Part shown: in pieces, positions 1-9,008 of the stretch
How positions within the stretch are numbered: position 1 is the stretch's first letter
How the letters are laid out: the number at the start of each line of letters is the position of its first letter
Translations under genes and position numbers: made by a program
From: Halpernia frigidisoli
GTDB taxonomy: Bacteria; Bacteroidota; Bacteroidia; Flavobacteriales; Weeksellaceae
Length of the DNA: 64,000 nt
Direction: 5' to 3'
Assembly (NCBI RefSeq): GCF_900113805.1
Contig: NZ_FOQT01000004.1
Location: 310,001-374,000, forward strand
Notes under the pieces: generated by a model
The model's input: only the letters and a program-made list of their open reading frames with translations
Database searches by the model: none
Told to the model about the DNA's origin: nothing

Positions 1-66
1 CCTTTTCATGGCTTTTCCCAAAAGCAGAAAATATTCCCCAATGGAAGTAAACAGTCTTTTTAACAT
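1..66 (-). CDS. MlaE-like ABC transporter permease, N-terminal fragment
   Basis: The first 22 codons of a minus-strand gene leave the window at its left edge. They read MLKRLFTSIGEYFLLLGKAM and then K-R. This is the usual start of Bacteroidetes MlaE-family permeases, the membrane part of an ABC system that moves phospholipid between the outer and inner membranes. Only the amphipathic N-terminal helix is visible, so the call rests on resemblance. An MlaD substrate-binding partner lies elsewhere in the window at 14057-15007. The gene starts 38 bases beyond the start codon of no other gene and probably has its promoter in 67-103. Confidence 0.6.
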   Translation of the reverse strand, partial: MLKRLFTSIGEYFLLLGKAMKR

Positions 67-103
67 AGCGCTAAATTAGTGTTTTTTTATGTTATCAAAT
101 TGA

Positions 104-1471
104 TTAATGAGCGTTTTTATCACCTTTTATTAACAATAATATCGTTTTTAAAGCAATGACAAGATCTAAACTTAATGTCCAGTTTTTAACATAAAAAGAA
201 TCGGATAAAATTCTTTTTTGCATTTCAAAATCAATATTTTCTCCGTCACCACGCAGGCCATTAACCTGTGCTAAACCTGAAATACCTGGCTTCACATGAC
301 TTCTAAGGGAGTATCTTATAATTTTTTGTTTAAAATGATCATCTACAAGCAACATATGAGGTCGCGGTCCAATGATCGACATTTCTCCTTTTAAAACATT
401 TATGAACTGCGGTGTTTCATCGAGGCTTGTTCTACGTAAAAATTTACCGATAGAAGTTATTCTTTTATCATCGATTGAAGTGGTTTTTTCATCACAGGAA
501 TTATTGATCTTCATAGTACGGAATTTCAAACAGGTGAATATTTTGTCATGATAACCATAACGTTTTTGCTTAAAAATTGCAGAACCTTTGCCTTGAGATT
601 TTATTAAAAGTGCAATGAGCGGAAAAAGCCAAAGACCAATCACAAGTAAGAAGATCAGCGAAAATAAAATGTCAAAAACTCTTTTGATCAAATAATTAGT
701 TAAATAATCCAATGGAAATTTAAATTGTGTCAAAATCGGTTGCATTCCAACATATTCAAGCTCATACTTTAAAAAAGCATTTTGAATAATATTGGGTACT
801 AATGATATTAAAACCTTGTTTTTTTCTGCAGCGTTAAAAATTTCAGATTCTAGATTTTTGTCTATTTCAGAATTTTCAGAAGGTAAAATTAAAGTATGAA
901 TTCCGTTAGTTTTCCAGAATTTTTCCAGATTTTCTACCGTTGGGTTTTCTTTGAAATTAAAAAATTTAAAACCATAATCTTTTCTTTCTATAAGGACACT
1001 TTTCAAATAATCGGTAGAATCGTTTTCCGATAAAAACATAATATTTCTATGGTTAAAACCAAAAGTCCGAAGATATTTTAAAGTAAAAAAAGAGATACTT
1101 TTTATAATTGACAGTGAAACAAAAAGAGAGACACCAACCTGAAAACGGTCTTCCTTTAAAAAAGGGTTGTTGCTGACTTTTGCCAGCAAAATAACGCCTA
1201 CTATAAAAAGAAAAATATGCGTGATGATTCGCTCGAGATAAATCGTGAAAGTAAGATTACGCGGAATAGAGTAAAGTTTTGTCCTTCCACTGAGCAAAAT
1301 CCAGAAAGAAATCAGGATTATAAGTGAGATAATATTTAGCTCAGAAATGCCATCATTTTCGTTAAAATCTGTTTTTCTCCAAAATAAATAAATAAAAACA
1401 ACTGAGAGCACGACAATATCCAGCGTGATAAATGTACTTTTGAAGTAGCGCGAATATCGAAGTCTCTGCAT
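104..1471 (-). CDS. Polyprenyl-phosphate sugar-1-phosphate transferase
   Basis: This 455-residue protein belongs to the exopolysaccharide polyprenyl glycosylphosphotransferase family (WcaJ/WbaP type). These enzymes move a hexose-1-phosphate from a nucleotide sugar to undecaprenyl phosphate and so start synthesis of a surface polysaccharide at the inner membrane. Residues about 15-130 hold four or five membrane segments, and a cytoplasmic nucleotide-binding-like domain follows. From about residue 262 comes the catalytic domain, entered by a membrane helix (IKRVFDILFSLIFLLV). Family motifs seen are KFRTM, TSLDETPQ and IGPRP. The length is normal for the family. Downstream on the same strand lies the MlaE-like gene. 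The sugar cannot be told from sequence alone. Confidence 0.9.
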   Translation of the reverse strand: MQRLRYSRYFKSTFITLDIVVLSVVFIYLFWRKTDFNENDGISELNIISLIILISFWILLSGRTKLYSIPRNLTFTIYLERIITHIFLFIVGVILLAKVSNNPFLKEDRFQVGVSLFVSLSIIKSISFFTLKYLRTFGFNHRNIMFLSENDSTDYLKSVLIERKDYGFKFFNFKENPTVENLEKFWKTNGIHTLILPSENSEIDKNLESEIFNAAEKNKVLISLVPNIIQNAFLKYELEYVGMQPILTQFKFPLDYLTNYLIKRVFDILFSLIFLLVIGLWLFPLIALLIKSQGKGSAIFKQKRYGYHDKIFTCLKFRTMKINNSCDEKTTSIDDKRITSIGKFLRRTSLDETPQFINVLKGEMSIIGPRPHMLLVDDHFKQKIIRYSLRSHVKPGISGLAQVNGLRGDGENIDFEMQKRILSDSFYVKNWTLSLDLVIALKTILLLIKGDKNAH

Positions 1472-1495
1472 CTAAATTTTATTTGAAAAATAAAT

Positions 1496-2125
1496 TTACG
1501 GAATATTTAAATACTTGTGGGTTTGCACAGAAACCTGCCATTTTGGATTTTTCATCACAAAATCCGTCATTTTCGGATACATTTCATCGCGTTTGCTCCA
1601 CTCGCTTTGAAGGTATAATTTGCAGTTATCATTTACTTTTTCAGCTTGTTCCGCAGCAAAAATAAAGTCATTATTATTAAAAATGATTACTTTTAATTCA
1701 TGAGCTACTTCATAAATGTCATTTTTGGGAAGACCTGTCTTCTTTGGAGAAAGCGTTATCCAATCAAGAATGCCGCTCATTTCGTAAGCACCAGAAGTTT
1801 CAATATGAATAGTGCAGCCTAAATTTTTTAATTGTTGTGTTAAAGGATTAAGATTCCACATCAGAGGTTCACCACCAGTTAAAACTATTGTTTTGCAATT
1901 TGAGGCAGCAATTTCTGCAATTTGTGAAGTTTCCATTAAAGGATGTTTTGCAGGATCCCAACTTTCTTTGACGTCGCACCAGTGACAGCCAACATCGCAA
2001 CCGCCCAATCTTATAAAATAGGCCGCTTTTCCTGTGTAGGCACCTTCACCTTGAATGGTATAAAAATGTTCCATCACGGGAAGTAATTCGCCGCTTTCTA
2101 ATCTTATTTTTTCTAAATCTGTCAT
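1496..2125 (-). CDS. queE: 7-carboxy-7-deazaguanine synthase QueE
   Basis: A radical SAM enzyme of 209 residues. It converts 6-carboxytetrahydropterin to 7-carboxy-7-deazaguanine in synthesis of the tRNA base queuosine. The glycine-rich approach GEGAYTGKAAYFIRLGG leads to the [4Fe-4S] cysteines C43, C47 and C50 (CX3CX2C), followed by D and KESW. The motif TGGEPLMWN is the SAM-binding GGE strand. The size fits the short QueE form. It ends 24 bases before the start of the sugar transferase gene and is probably transcribed on its own or with folD. Confidence 0.93.
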   Translation of the reverse strand: MTDLEKIRLESGELLPVMEHFYTIQGEGAYTGKAAYFIRLGGCDVGCHWCDVKESWDPAKHPLMETSQIAEIAASNCKTIVLTGGEPLMWNLNPLTQQLKNLGCTIHIETSGAYEMSGILDWITLSPKKTGLPKNDIYEVAHELKVIIFNNNDFIFAAEQAEKVNDNCKLYLQSEWSKRDEMYPKMTDFVMKNPKWQVSVQTHKYLNIP

Positions 2126-2221
2126 TTGAAATTAAATATACCGCGCTTTATCAGCGGCACTTTCTGTTTTTGGAATAAATATGTTTTAATTCCTTTTTAT
2201 TATTAAATTTATTTAAAAAAA

Positions 2222-3106
2222 TCAATCATTATAGACTGATGTTTTATAAGCTAAAAGAGTGTTTTTCAATAGCATAGCGCGAGTCATCGGACCTACGCCA
2301 CCAGGAACGGGTGTAATCCACGACGCTTTTTCTGCGCAACTTTCAAAATCAACGTCGCCTGCTAAATGATAACCTTTTACTGAATCGTCATCAACTCTAG
2401 TGATCCCAACATCCACAATAATTGCATCTTTCTTGATCATTTCACTTTTCAAAAAACCCGGATCACCTAAAGCAGTGATCACAATATCAGCACTTTGAGT
2501 GAATTTTTCAATATGCGGCGTATAACTGTGGGTAAGCGTCACCGTTGAGTTTCCTGGAAAATCTTTTCTTCCCATTAATATACTCATTGGTTTTCCCACA
2601 ATTCTGCTTCTCCCGATAATTACACAGTGCTTGCCTTTGGTTTCAATACCATAACGTTCTAGTAATGTGAGTATTCCGAAAGGTGTAGCCGGTAGAAAAG
2701 TATCCATTTCCAGTGCCATTTTACCAAAATTTTCCGGGTGAAAACCGTCGACATCTTTCCGTGGATCGATCGCCATAATAATTTTTTCCTGATCAATTTG
2801 TTTTGGCAAAGGAAGCTGAACAATAAAACCATCAACAGATTTGCTTTGATTTAATTCTTCAATTTTTTCTAAAAGTTCTGCTTCAGAAACAGTCGCCGGG
2901 AATTTTAGTAAACTTGATCGGAATCCAACATCCTCACAATCTTTCACTTTGCTGTTAACATACGCCTGGCTAGCTCCGTTGTTTCCAACAAGAATTGCAA
3001 CAAGATGCGGCGCTCTTTTTTTATTATCAAGAATTTTTTCTACTTCAGCTTTTATTTCGTGTTTTATATCCTTTGAAATTTTAAGACCGTCAAGTATTTT
3101 TGCCAT
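2222..3106 (-). CDS. folD: Bifunctional methylenetetrahydrofolate dehydrogenase/cyclohydrolase FolD
   Basis: At 294 residues this is a full-length FolD. It interconverts 5,10-methylene-THF and 10-formyl-THF using NADP in the cytoplasm and supplies one-carbon units for purines and initiator tRNA. Signature segments are VQLPLPKQID in the catalytic domain, the nucleotide-binding loop GRSRIVGKP near residue 165, and PVPGGVGPMTRAMLL near residue 265. A 36-bp gap separates it from pgi upstream, so co-transcription with pgi is likely. Confidence 0.97.
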   Translation of the reverse strand: MAKILDGLKISKDIKHEIKAEVEKILDNKKRAPHLVAILVGNNGASQAYVNSKVKDCEDVGFRSSLLKFPATVSEAELLEKIEELNQSKSVDGFIVQLPLPKQIDQEKIIMAIDPRKDVDGFHPENFGKMALEMDTFLPATPFGILTLLERYGIETKGKHCVIIGRSRIVGKPMSILMGRKDFPGNSTVTLTHSYTPHIEKFTQSADIVITALGDPGFLKSEMIKKDAIIVDVGITRVDDDSVKGYHLAGDVDFESCAEKASWITPVPGGVGPMTRAMLLKNTLLAYKTSVYND

Positions 3107-3142
3107 AATTTTTATTTAATTAATTTCCGTTTTTTACACTAA

Positions 3143-4783
3143 TTATTTATTGTTTTTATAATAATTAACTAAAGCATTAGTAGAAGAATCATGTGAAGTT
3201 ACTTGCTCATTATCAAGGAGTTTCGGTAGTATTTTTCCTGCTAAAACTTTTCCTAATTCTACACCAAATTGATCAAAACTAAAGATGTTCCAAATAATTC
3301 CCTGAACAAATATTTTGTGCTCATAAAGCGCAATTAACTGTCCCAAAGAAAAAGGTGTTAATTCTTTAAAAAACAAAGAGTTCGTAGGGGAATCTCCTGT
3401 GAAGACCTTATAAGGTGAAAGTTTAGAAATTTCTTCTTCTGTTTTACCTTCTTTTTTTAATTCTTCAATCACTTCATCCTCTGTTTTACCAAAAGCCAAA
3501 GCTTCTGTTTGTGCGAAAAAATTAGCGAGTAATTTCGGTTGATGATCACCTAAATTGTTGCAGGATTCAATATAAGCTATAAAATCTGCAGGTATTAATT
3601 CTGTTCCCTGATGGATAAGTTGGTAAAAAGCGTGTTGTCCATTGGTTCCTGGTTCGCCCCAGATTACCGGTCCGGTTTCGTACTCAACAAAATCACCGTT
3701 TCTGTCTACACATTTTCCATTACTTTCCATATCTCCCTGTTGTAAATAGGCTGCAAAACGGTCTAAATACTGAGAATAGGGAAGAATAGCAACAGTTCCA
3801 GCGTCGTAAAAATTACGGTACCAGATTCCCAATAATCCCATTATTACAGGAATATTTTCAGAAAATTTTGTAGTTTTAAAATGAATATCGGTCTCGTTTG
3901 CACCTTTTAACAGTTGTTCAAAATTTTCATAACCCACAAATAGAACTATGCTCAAACCTATGGCACTCCACAAAGAATATCTGCCACCTACCCAATCCCA
4001 AAACTGGAAAATATTTTCTTCAGCTATTCCAAATTCTTTTACAGCTTTGATATTAGTTGAAAGGGCAACAAAATGTTTCGCAACGTCATTTTCTTTTCCT
4101 GCTTTTAAAAACCAATCTTTCGCAGAGTTGGCATTCGTCATTGTTTCCTGCGTGGTAAAAGTTTTTGACGCTACGATAAAAAGTGTCGTTTCGGGATTAA
4201 GATCTTTTACCGTTTCAACCAAATGATTACCGTCAATATTTGATATAAAATGAACATTTAATCTTGTTTTGAAATGTTTCAATGCCGAACAAACCATAAC
4301 TGGTCCAAGGTCAGAACCGCCAATTCCGATGTTTACGATATCTGTAATTTCTTTTCCGCTAAAACCTTTGTGATCGCCAGAAATGATCTTTTCTGAAAAA
4401 GTTTTCATTTGATCTAAAACTTTTTTGATCTCTGGTTTTATATTTTCGCCGTCCACCAAGATAGGCTCCGGGGAAAAATCTCTTAATGCAGTGTGAAGAA
4501 CTGCGCGATGCTCTGTTTCGTTAATAATTTCACCAGAAAACATTGCTTTTATTGCTTCTTCAAGTTTGCATTCTTCAGCTAAATTTAAAAGAAGTTCAAG
4601 CGTTTTTTTGTCAATTAAATTTTTAGAAAAATCGAATAAATAATCTTCGTGCTGTATTGAAAATTTGGAAAAACGTTCTGAATCATAATTAAAAAGCGAG
4701 CGCATTTCAAAATCATTTGTTGCGAAATGTTCTTGTAAATTTTTCCAGGATTTAGTATTTAAAGGATTTATTTTTGGTAGCAT
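3143..4783 (-). CDS. pgi: Glucose-6-phosphate isomerase
   Basis: This 546-residue enzyme interconverts glucose-6-phosphate and fructose-6-phosphate in glycolysis and gluconeogenesis. It has the long bacterial/eukaryotic form. Conserved blocks are the phosphate-binding [17 protein letters not shown] near residue 205, the signature [13 protein letters not shown] near 266, and the C-terminal [14 protein letters not shown] near 500. It is the first gene of the run pgi-folD. A perfect -7 box (TAAATTTG on the minus strand) lies at 4836-4843, about 55 bases before the start codon. Confidence 0.97.
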   Translation of the reverse strand: MLPKINPLNTKSWKNLQEHFATNDFEMRSLFNYDSERFSKFSIQHEDYLFDFSKNLIDKKTLELLLNLAEECKLEEAIKAMFSGEIINETEHRAVLHTALRDFSPEPILVDGENIKPEIKKVLDQMKTFSEKIISGDHKGFSGKEITDIVNIGIGGSDLGPVMVCSALKHFKTRLNVHFISNIDGNHLVETVKDLNPETTLFIVASKTFTTQETMTNANSAKDWFLKAGKENDVAKHFVALSTNIKAVKEFGIAEENIFQFWDWVGGRYSLWSAIGLSIVLFVGYENFEQLLKGANETDIHFKTTKFSENIPVIMGLLGIWYRNFYDAGTVAILPYSQYLDRFAAYLQQGDMESNGKCVDRNGDFVEYETGPVIWGEPGTNGQHAFYQLIHQGTELIPADFIAYIESCNNLGDHQPKLLANFFAQTEALAFGKTEDEVIEELKKEGKTEEEISKLSPYKVFTGDSPTNSLFFKELTPFSLGQLIALYEHKIFVQGIIWNIFSFDQFGVELGKVLAGKILPKLLDNEQVTSHDSSTNALVNYYKNNK

Positions 4784-4835
4784 TTTGTGATTTTAAATTA
4801 AAAGCATTTAAATTTTTAGCAAGTAGAAATAGTTG

Positions 4836-4843
4836 CAAATTTA
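4836..4843 (-). promoter_or_regulatory. Candidate -7 box for pgi
   Basis: On the minus strand the bases read TAAATTTG, an exact match to the Bacteroidetes -7 consensus TAnnTTTG. No clear TTG -33 element stands 17-20 bases upstream, so this is only a candidate. Confidence 0.4.
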
Positions 4844-4970
4844 ATGAAAAAAAAATGCTTATTTATGATTGTTCACATACTATTGATTTATAATTAATGT
4901 GAATTTTTCTTTAAAAAAATTATATATTTACCTTAATATTTTTAAATAATATTAACATTTAATATATTTA

Positions 4971-5738
4971 ATGAAGAAAATAGGTTTCATATTTTTACTA
5001 TTTAGTATTGTATTACAATCACAAAATAAATTAGATTCAAAAATCAGAGTTTTATATGTGTCAAATTATTTGGAGAGTAAAAAGCCAAATCTCCAAAAGA
5101 TTGATAAAACGGTAGTTTTAATTGCAGGTACGGATGAATCAGTTTTTCTGACAGCCAATTCATATACATCTGATTCACTAAAGCTTGAAAATAGAGGTAT
5201 TGAGGAAGTCATGAAATATTATGAGCCACAGTACCAGTATGAAATTTTAGTGAATAAGCGTGAAATTAACTTTTATGATTCTATTTTAAATACTGAAATT
5301 GGTTATAGTGAACCAAATAAGATGAGTTGGACTTTAGAAAAAGAGTATAAAAATATTTTAGGTGTGAAATGCCAAAAAGCTACGTTGGCGAAATATGGCA
5401 GAAAGTGGATCGCTTTTTTTAGCATGAATTATCCCTTTCCCTTTGGTCCCTATAAATTCAATGGACTTCCAGGTTTAATTTTAGAAGTACATGATTTAGA
5501 CAATGAATTTAATTTTACAGCGGTTGAGATTAAAACTTTTAAGAAAGATTATCCAATTTCAAAGGTCATCAATGTAAAAAAATTTTCTAAAGATGATTTT
5601 TTAAAAGCGAAAAATAATTTAGAAAGTGACTTCACTTTTGGAGGCAAAATAAAATTGGCACCAGAATCTGCAAAATTATTTACCGACAAATATAAAGAAA
5701 ATAGAAAATTTGAAAATCCTATTGAGATTAATAATTAA
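4971..5738 (+). CDS. GLPGLI family secreted protein (orphan copy)
   Basis: A 255-residue exported protein with a signal peptide (residues 1-18, ending near LQSQ). The hallmark GLPGLI lies at residues 165-170, preceded by the family segment FPFGPYKFN and followed by LEVHD. GLPGLI proteins are widespread in Bacteroidetes; their function is not established. They often sit beside TonB-type barrels, but this copy has no barrel neighbour. A second, cassette-borne GLPGLI gene occurs at 44585-45319. The gene stands alone on the plus strand and ends at a bidirectional terminator. Confidence 0.88.
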   Translation: MKKIGFIFLLFSIVLQSQNKLDSKIRVLYVSNYLESKKPNLQKIDKTVVLIAGTDESVFLTANSYTSDSLKLENRGIEEVMKYYEPQYQYEILVNKREINFYDSILNTEIGYSEPNKMSWTLEKEYKNILGVKCQKATLAKYGRKWIAFFSMNYPFPFGPYKFNGLPGLILEVHDLDNEFNFTAVEIKTFKKDYPISKVINVKKFSKDDFLKAKNNLESDFTFGGKIKLAPESAKLFTDKYKENRKFENPIEINN

Positions 5739-5770
5739 CTGTTAGTAGTGTTATTCTCACAAAATAAAAA

Positions 5771-5798
5771 CCTCCGAAAATTTATCGGAGGCTTTTTT
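5771..5798. terminator. Bidirectional intrinsic terminator
   Basis: The arms CCTCCGA and TCGGAGG (5771-5777 and 5785-5791) enclose a 7-base loop. A T-run follows on the plus strand and an A-run precedes it. It separates the convergent GLPGLI gene (plus) and the 5815-6246 gene (minus) and can serve both. Confidence 0.85.
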
Positions 5799-5814
5799 AT
5801 TTTGGGTTCAAGTT

Positions 5815-6246
5815 CTAATTATTTCTTGCATTAAATCTTTCTGTCATAGTGCTTTCCGTAAAACGTTCCCGGCCATCATCGCTTTTGAATATTGGTGAGA
5901 AATCAAGCATAACAGATAGTTTATCGGTTGGCATATTGGGATTAAAATTATTTTTTACCCTTTTGAAAGAGCGGATCAATGCAAATTTAAAGTCATCACT
6001 GGTTTCAGGAAATACTTTTGGATGCTGAATTTTGCCATCTTTATCAAGATCAAACGTTAAAATAAATTTACCATTAACCTGATAATCAGAGGAAAATACG
6101 CCAAAACTATTTTCAACGTCTTTTTTAAATTGTGCGTCACCTCCTTTGTAAACCTCGTTTAAATCTTTACTTTCCGGCGTCGCCACAACCTGAGCTGAAG
6201 CAAATGAAGCACATATCAAACTTATTAATAATACTAACTTTTTCAT
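5815..6246 (-). CDS. Small periplasmic protein, possibly TonB-C-like
   Basis: A 143-residue protein with a clear signal peptide (MKKLVLLISLICASFASAQ). The mature part contains FILTFDLDKDGKIQHPKVFPE followed by a segment spaced like the C-terminal domain of TonB proteins (strand, D-x-D-G, helix, then FNPNMP). It lacks the membrane anchor and proline linker of a true TonB. The fold assignment is an inference and the function is unknown. It lies 28 bases after the DUF4349 lipoprotein gene on the same strand and is probably co-transcribed with it. Confidence 0.55.
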   Translation of the reverse strand: MKKLVLLISLICASFASAQVVATPESKDLNEVYKGGDAQFKKDVENSFGVFSSDYQVNGKFILTFDLDKDGKIQHPKVFPETSDDFKFALIRSFKRVKNNFNPNMPTDKLSVMLDFSPIFKSDDGRERFTESTMTERFNARNN

Positions 6247-6273
6247 GATATTTTAATTAATGTAAATTTAAGT

Positions 6274-7197
6274 TTAATTCTCTAACTCAGTGTTAATTCT
6301 CTTACTTTTTTTAAAGCCTCTTTTTTTCAAATAAATATAAATCAAAGTAAAAATGAGAATCAATGTCCAGATTGACAGTAAACCGATAACAATTTTCTGA
6401 ATTAAATAAAAGCCTTCTACAAAAGCATTTTTCACATCAAACAGAAAGTTGATTTTGTATTTATTGTCAATATTTTTACTATTTGTTATGGCAGTTTCTG
6501 CCACTCTAACTTTTGGTTCTTTTAAATAGATAGTAACATTGCTGTATTTCAGATTGTCGTCCGTTACGAAATTTGCAGTTTTTTGATAATTATTTTCCGA
6601 TTCAGTTTCATTCGATAATTTTACTTTCTCGATATTCGTCTTTAAGTTTGAGATCTCTTTTTGATTTTTTTCAAGTTTTGAAGTTTCTAATTTTGCCAAA
6701 TGCATGTTTGCCGTGATATCTTCCGCAGATATATTTCTTTGATTTAAAAATAGTTTTTGTTTATTGATAAATTCAAGAAAGTCACCTAACTTTTCTGTGG
6801 GTATTCGAACCTCCATTGTATTTTCTGTTTGAAATTTTCTCACCAGAATTGCATTTGCATCGGAAGTATTATAAGTTTCATCGGAAATAATATCAGAATT
6901 TAATTTACTTAATGTGACAAATCCTCCATTATTTTTTAGGTATTTTTCGATGTCGACGGTGGATTTATAGACATCTTGTACTTCCATATTTACGTCAGCA
7001 GATCTTACAAATTTCTTTCCTTCAATGTTTTGTGTGGCGGCGGAAGATATTTCGGCAGACGCACTATCCGTAGCAACCATCGCATCATTTTGAGAATAAC
7101 CTGCGTCAGCCGTGTTTACCGATTCAGTTTTTTTGCAGGAATTTAGAAAGAAAATTGCTAAAAAAATTAAAGCAGTTTTTGAATTTAAATGTTTCAT
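6274..7197 (-). CDS. DUF4349 lipoprotein
   Basis: A 307-residue lipoprotein. The signal sequence ends in the lipobox LNSC with acylated Cys near residue 21. Residues about 60-240 match the DUF4349 pattern: a conserved start (KKFVRSADVNMEV), a paired beta core, and a coiled-coil insert rich in K, E and N near residues 170-205. A C-terminal membrane helix (VIGLLSIWTLILIFTLIYIY) is followed by a basic tail. The family is common in Bacteroidetes and Firmicutes and has no settled role. Confidence 0.8.
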   Translation of the reverse strand: MKHLNSKTALIFLAIFFLNSCKKTESVNTADAGYSQNDAMVATDSASAEISSAATQNIEGKKFVRSADVNMEVQDVYKSTVDIEKYLKNNGGFVTLSKLNSDIISDETYNTSDANAILVRKFQTENTMEVRIPTEKLGDFLEFINKQKLFLNQRNISAEDITANMHLAKLETSKLEKNQKEISNLKTNIEKVKLSNETESENNYQKTANFVTDDNLKYSNVTIYLKEPKVRVAETAITNSKNIDNKYKINFLFDVKNAFVEGFYLIQKIVIGLLSIWTLILIFTLIYIYLKKRGFKKSKRINTELEN

Positions 7198-7326
7198 AAT
7201 ATTTGGTTTTAAAATTATGAAAGTAAATTTCTGAAACTTGTTCTCCGTTCTTTTGTAAAATAGTTGTTTAAAGTCTGTAAAAACTTAATTTAATTTAAAC
7301 ATTTGATATTCAAAGGTTTGTAAAAA

Positions 7327-7359
7327 AAATACCCTTGAAATAATTTCCAAAGGTATTTT
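7327..7359 (-). terminator. Intrinsic terminator of the DoxX gene
   Basis: An imperfect 14-base stem (AAATACCCTTGAAA facing TTTCCAAAGGTATTT) with a TAAT loop. On the minus strand it is followed by a run of eight T, just after the end of the DoxX gene. Confidence 0.75.
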
Positions 7360-7385
7360 ACAAAATTTTAAAGAGCGAACTTATT

Positions 7386-7766
7386 TTAACTAAAAATCGC
7401 TTTCAGTTTATGTTTGTTATCAAGCAGAATCCAGATGTTAATAATAAAAAGTGCCACAGAAATGCCGATTCCAACGGCAGCCGGTGCAACCGTGAAATTA
7501 TGGGCTAAAATGCCAATTATCACCGGCAATAAAATGATTGCGCCCAAAGTTCTTGTTTTTGGAAAAAGTACTAAAATACCGCCAACAACTTCCATTAATC
7601 CAACTAAAGGAAGCAACCACGGCACTTGCATAAATGCTGCAAAAGCTTTTTTTGCTTCTTCCGGCATATCCGTCTGCATTGGCATGTAATGAAAAAATTT
7701 GTCGAGTCCTGCGTTAATGAACATTAATGCAAATAAAATGAATACAATTGTTTTTAAAATTTTCAT
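7386..7766 (-). CDS. DoxX-like small membrane protein
   Basis: A 126-residue protein with four predicted membrane segments. It has the DoxX family layout: an N-terminal helix with a conserved NAGLDKFFHY, then PWLLPLVGLMEVVGGILVLF. DoxX proteins are integral inner-membrane proteins, some linked to thiol or redox stress. The substrate here is unknown. It sits 24 bases downstream of the AI-2E family transporter gene and is probably in the same transcript. Confidence 0.8.
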   Translation of the reverse strand: MKILKTIVFILFALMFINAGLDKFFHYMPMQTDMPEEAKKAFAAFMQVPWLLPLVGLMEVVGGILVLFPKTRTLGAIILLPVIIGILAHNFTVAPAAVGIGISVALFIINIWILLDNKHKLKAIFS

Positions 7767-7790
7767 GGTTTTAGTTTTTAAGGTTTTCTT

Positions 7791-8909
7791 TTAGTCTTTT
7801 TCTTCCAAAGTAATTTTTTTACTGATCTTTAATCTTCTTTTTGGGCGCGTGGTCACTACTTCTTCATCGCCTAAAAGTTCGCCCCAAGGTTTTAAAGTAT
7901 CTATTCTTTCTAAAATTATTTTTAAAATCGCAAGAAAAGGAATTCCCAGAAACATACCGGAAATACCCCATAAACTTTCACCTATCAAAATAATGATAAA
8001 CGAAAAAAGTGCGTTGATTTTTACTTTTGAACCAACTACAAAAGGCAAAATAATATTGCTGTCAATAAGGTGAACGCCAATATAACCCATTATCACGAAC
8101 AAAAACTTTGATGATCCGCCCATTGCAAAACTGATGAAACTTGCGAAAATAGCTGCGATAAAAATTCCCACGTAAGGAATGACATTTAAAATCCCCGTAA
8201 GAACGCCGAGTAACAAGGCATATTTCACATCTAAAACGGTCAAAACCAAACTCGTCATTGCAGCGACGATGAAAATCTCTATGAATAAACCTGTGATGTA
8301 TTTCTTAATAATTTTTTGAACTTCCTTTGTGATGTCTTCAACTTTACTGCGGTGCTCGTCCTGAAAAACATTCGTGATAAAACCATAAAGAACGCGGCGA
8401 TAATTTAAAATAAAAATAAAAAATATCACACTAAACACGAAAAAAGCCATACTGGAAGAAAAAACTGCCAACGTAGTTCCTAATATTATAGTACTGGAGG
8501 AAATCAGTTTGTCACCGGCTTCATTTAAATATTTTAATTGTTTATTAAAATTTATATTAAAATTGTGAGAAACATAAGTTTGAAGTTGACCAAAGGATTG
8601 AATCACCTGCTTTTGCAGTTTTGGCCAATCGTCACTTAGATCTGAAAACTGAGCACCAAAAAAATAGATAAGTCCTCCCAAAAATGAGATCATAATTAAA
8701 ACAGAAACCATGGTAGAAAGGCTTCTGTTGAATTTCAACTTTCTTTCCAGAAAATTGGCAAACGGCAAAAATAAAAGGGAGATCAACAACGCAAAAAATA
8801 GCGGCGCTAAAATAATTTTACCAACATCCGCCAGATAACCAATGCAGATGATACTTACAAGAACTAAAGCGAGTTTGAGGAGAAAAGGTAGATTTATTCT
8901 TTGCAGCAT
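7791..8909 (-). CDS. AI-2E family transporter (UPF0118)
   Basis: A 372-residue inner-membrane protein with about eight hydrophobic helices and the family segment near residues 230-330 (GILNVIPYVGIFIAAI, then GVHLIDSNIILPFVVGSK and GESLWGISGMFLGIPFLAILKI). Members include TqsA and Na+/H+ antiporter-like proteins, so the name does not prove autoinducer export. A perfect -7 box (TATATTTG on the minus strand, 8927-8934) lies 18 bases before the start. DoxX follows closely. Confidence 0.87.
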   Translation of the reverse strand: MLQRINLPFLLKLALVLVSIICIGYLADVGKIILAPLFFALLISLLFLPFANFLERKLKFNRSLSTMVSVLIMISFLGGLIYFFGAQFSDLSDDWPKLQKQVIQSFGQLQTYVSHNFNINFNKQLKYLNEAGDKLISSSTIILGTTLAVFSSSMAFFVFSVIFFIFILNYRRVLYGFITNVFQDEHRSKVEDITKEVQKIIKKYITGLFIEIFIVAAMTSLVLTVLDVKYALLLGVLTGILNVIPYVGIFIAAIFASFISFAMGGSSKFLFVIMGYIGVHLIDSNIILPFVVGSKVKINALFSFIIILIGESLWGISGMFLGIPFLAILKIILERIDTLKPWGELLGDEEVVTTRPKRRLKISKKITLEEKD

Positions 8910-8926
8910 ATTTATATTTATTAAAG

Positions 8927-8934
8927 CAAATATA
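8927..8934 (-). promoter_or_regulatory. -7 box for the AI-2E transporter/DoxX unit
   Basis: TATATTTG on the minus strand matches TAnnTTTG exactly. The predicted transcript starts about 10 bases before the ATG. The -33 region is not clear. Confidence 0.5.
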
Positions 8935-8955
8935 CTTTAAATAAGCAAAAAAAAA

Positions 8956-8984
8956 CCACTGCAAAAAAATTATTTAGGCAGTGG
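8956..8984 (-). terminator. Intrinsic terminator of lon
   Basis: The arms CCACTGC and GCAGTGG flank a 15-base AT-rich loop. On the minus strand it is followed by a run of nine T, 25 bases after the lon stop codon. Confidence 0.85.
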
Positions 8985-9008
8985 ATTTTAGAGGTTTTTC
9001 TAAAAGAA

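Noticed and set aside
2145-2200. Short hairpins between queE and folD
   Set aside because: Stems of four or five bases without a proper T-run on the minus strand.
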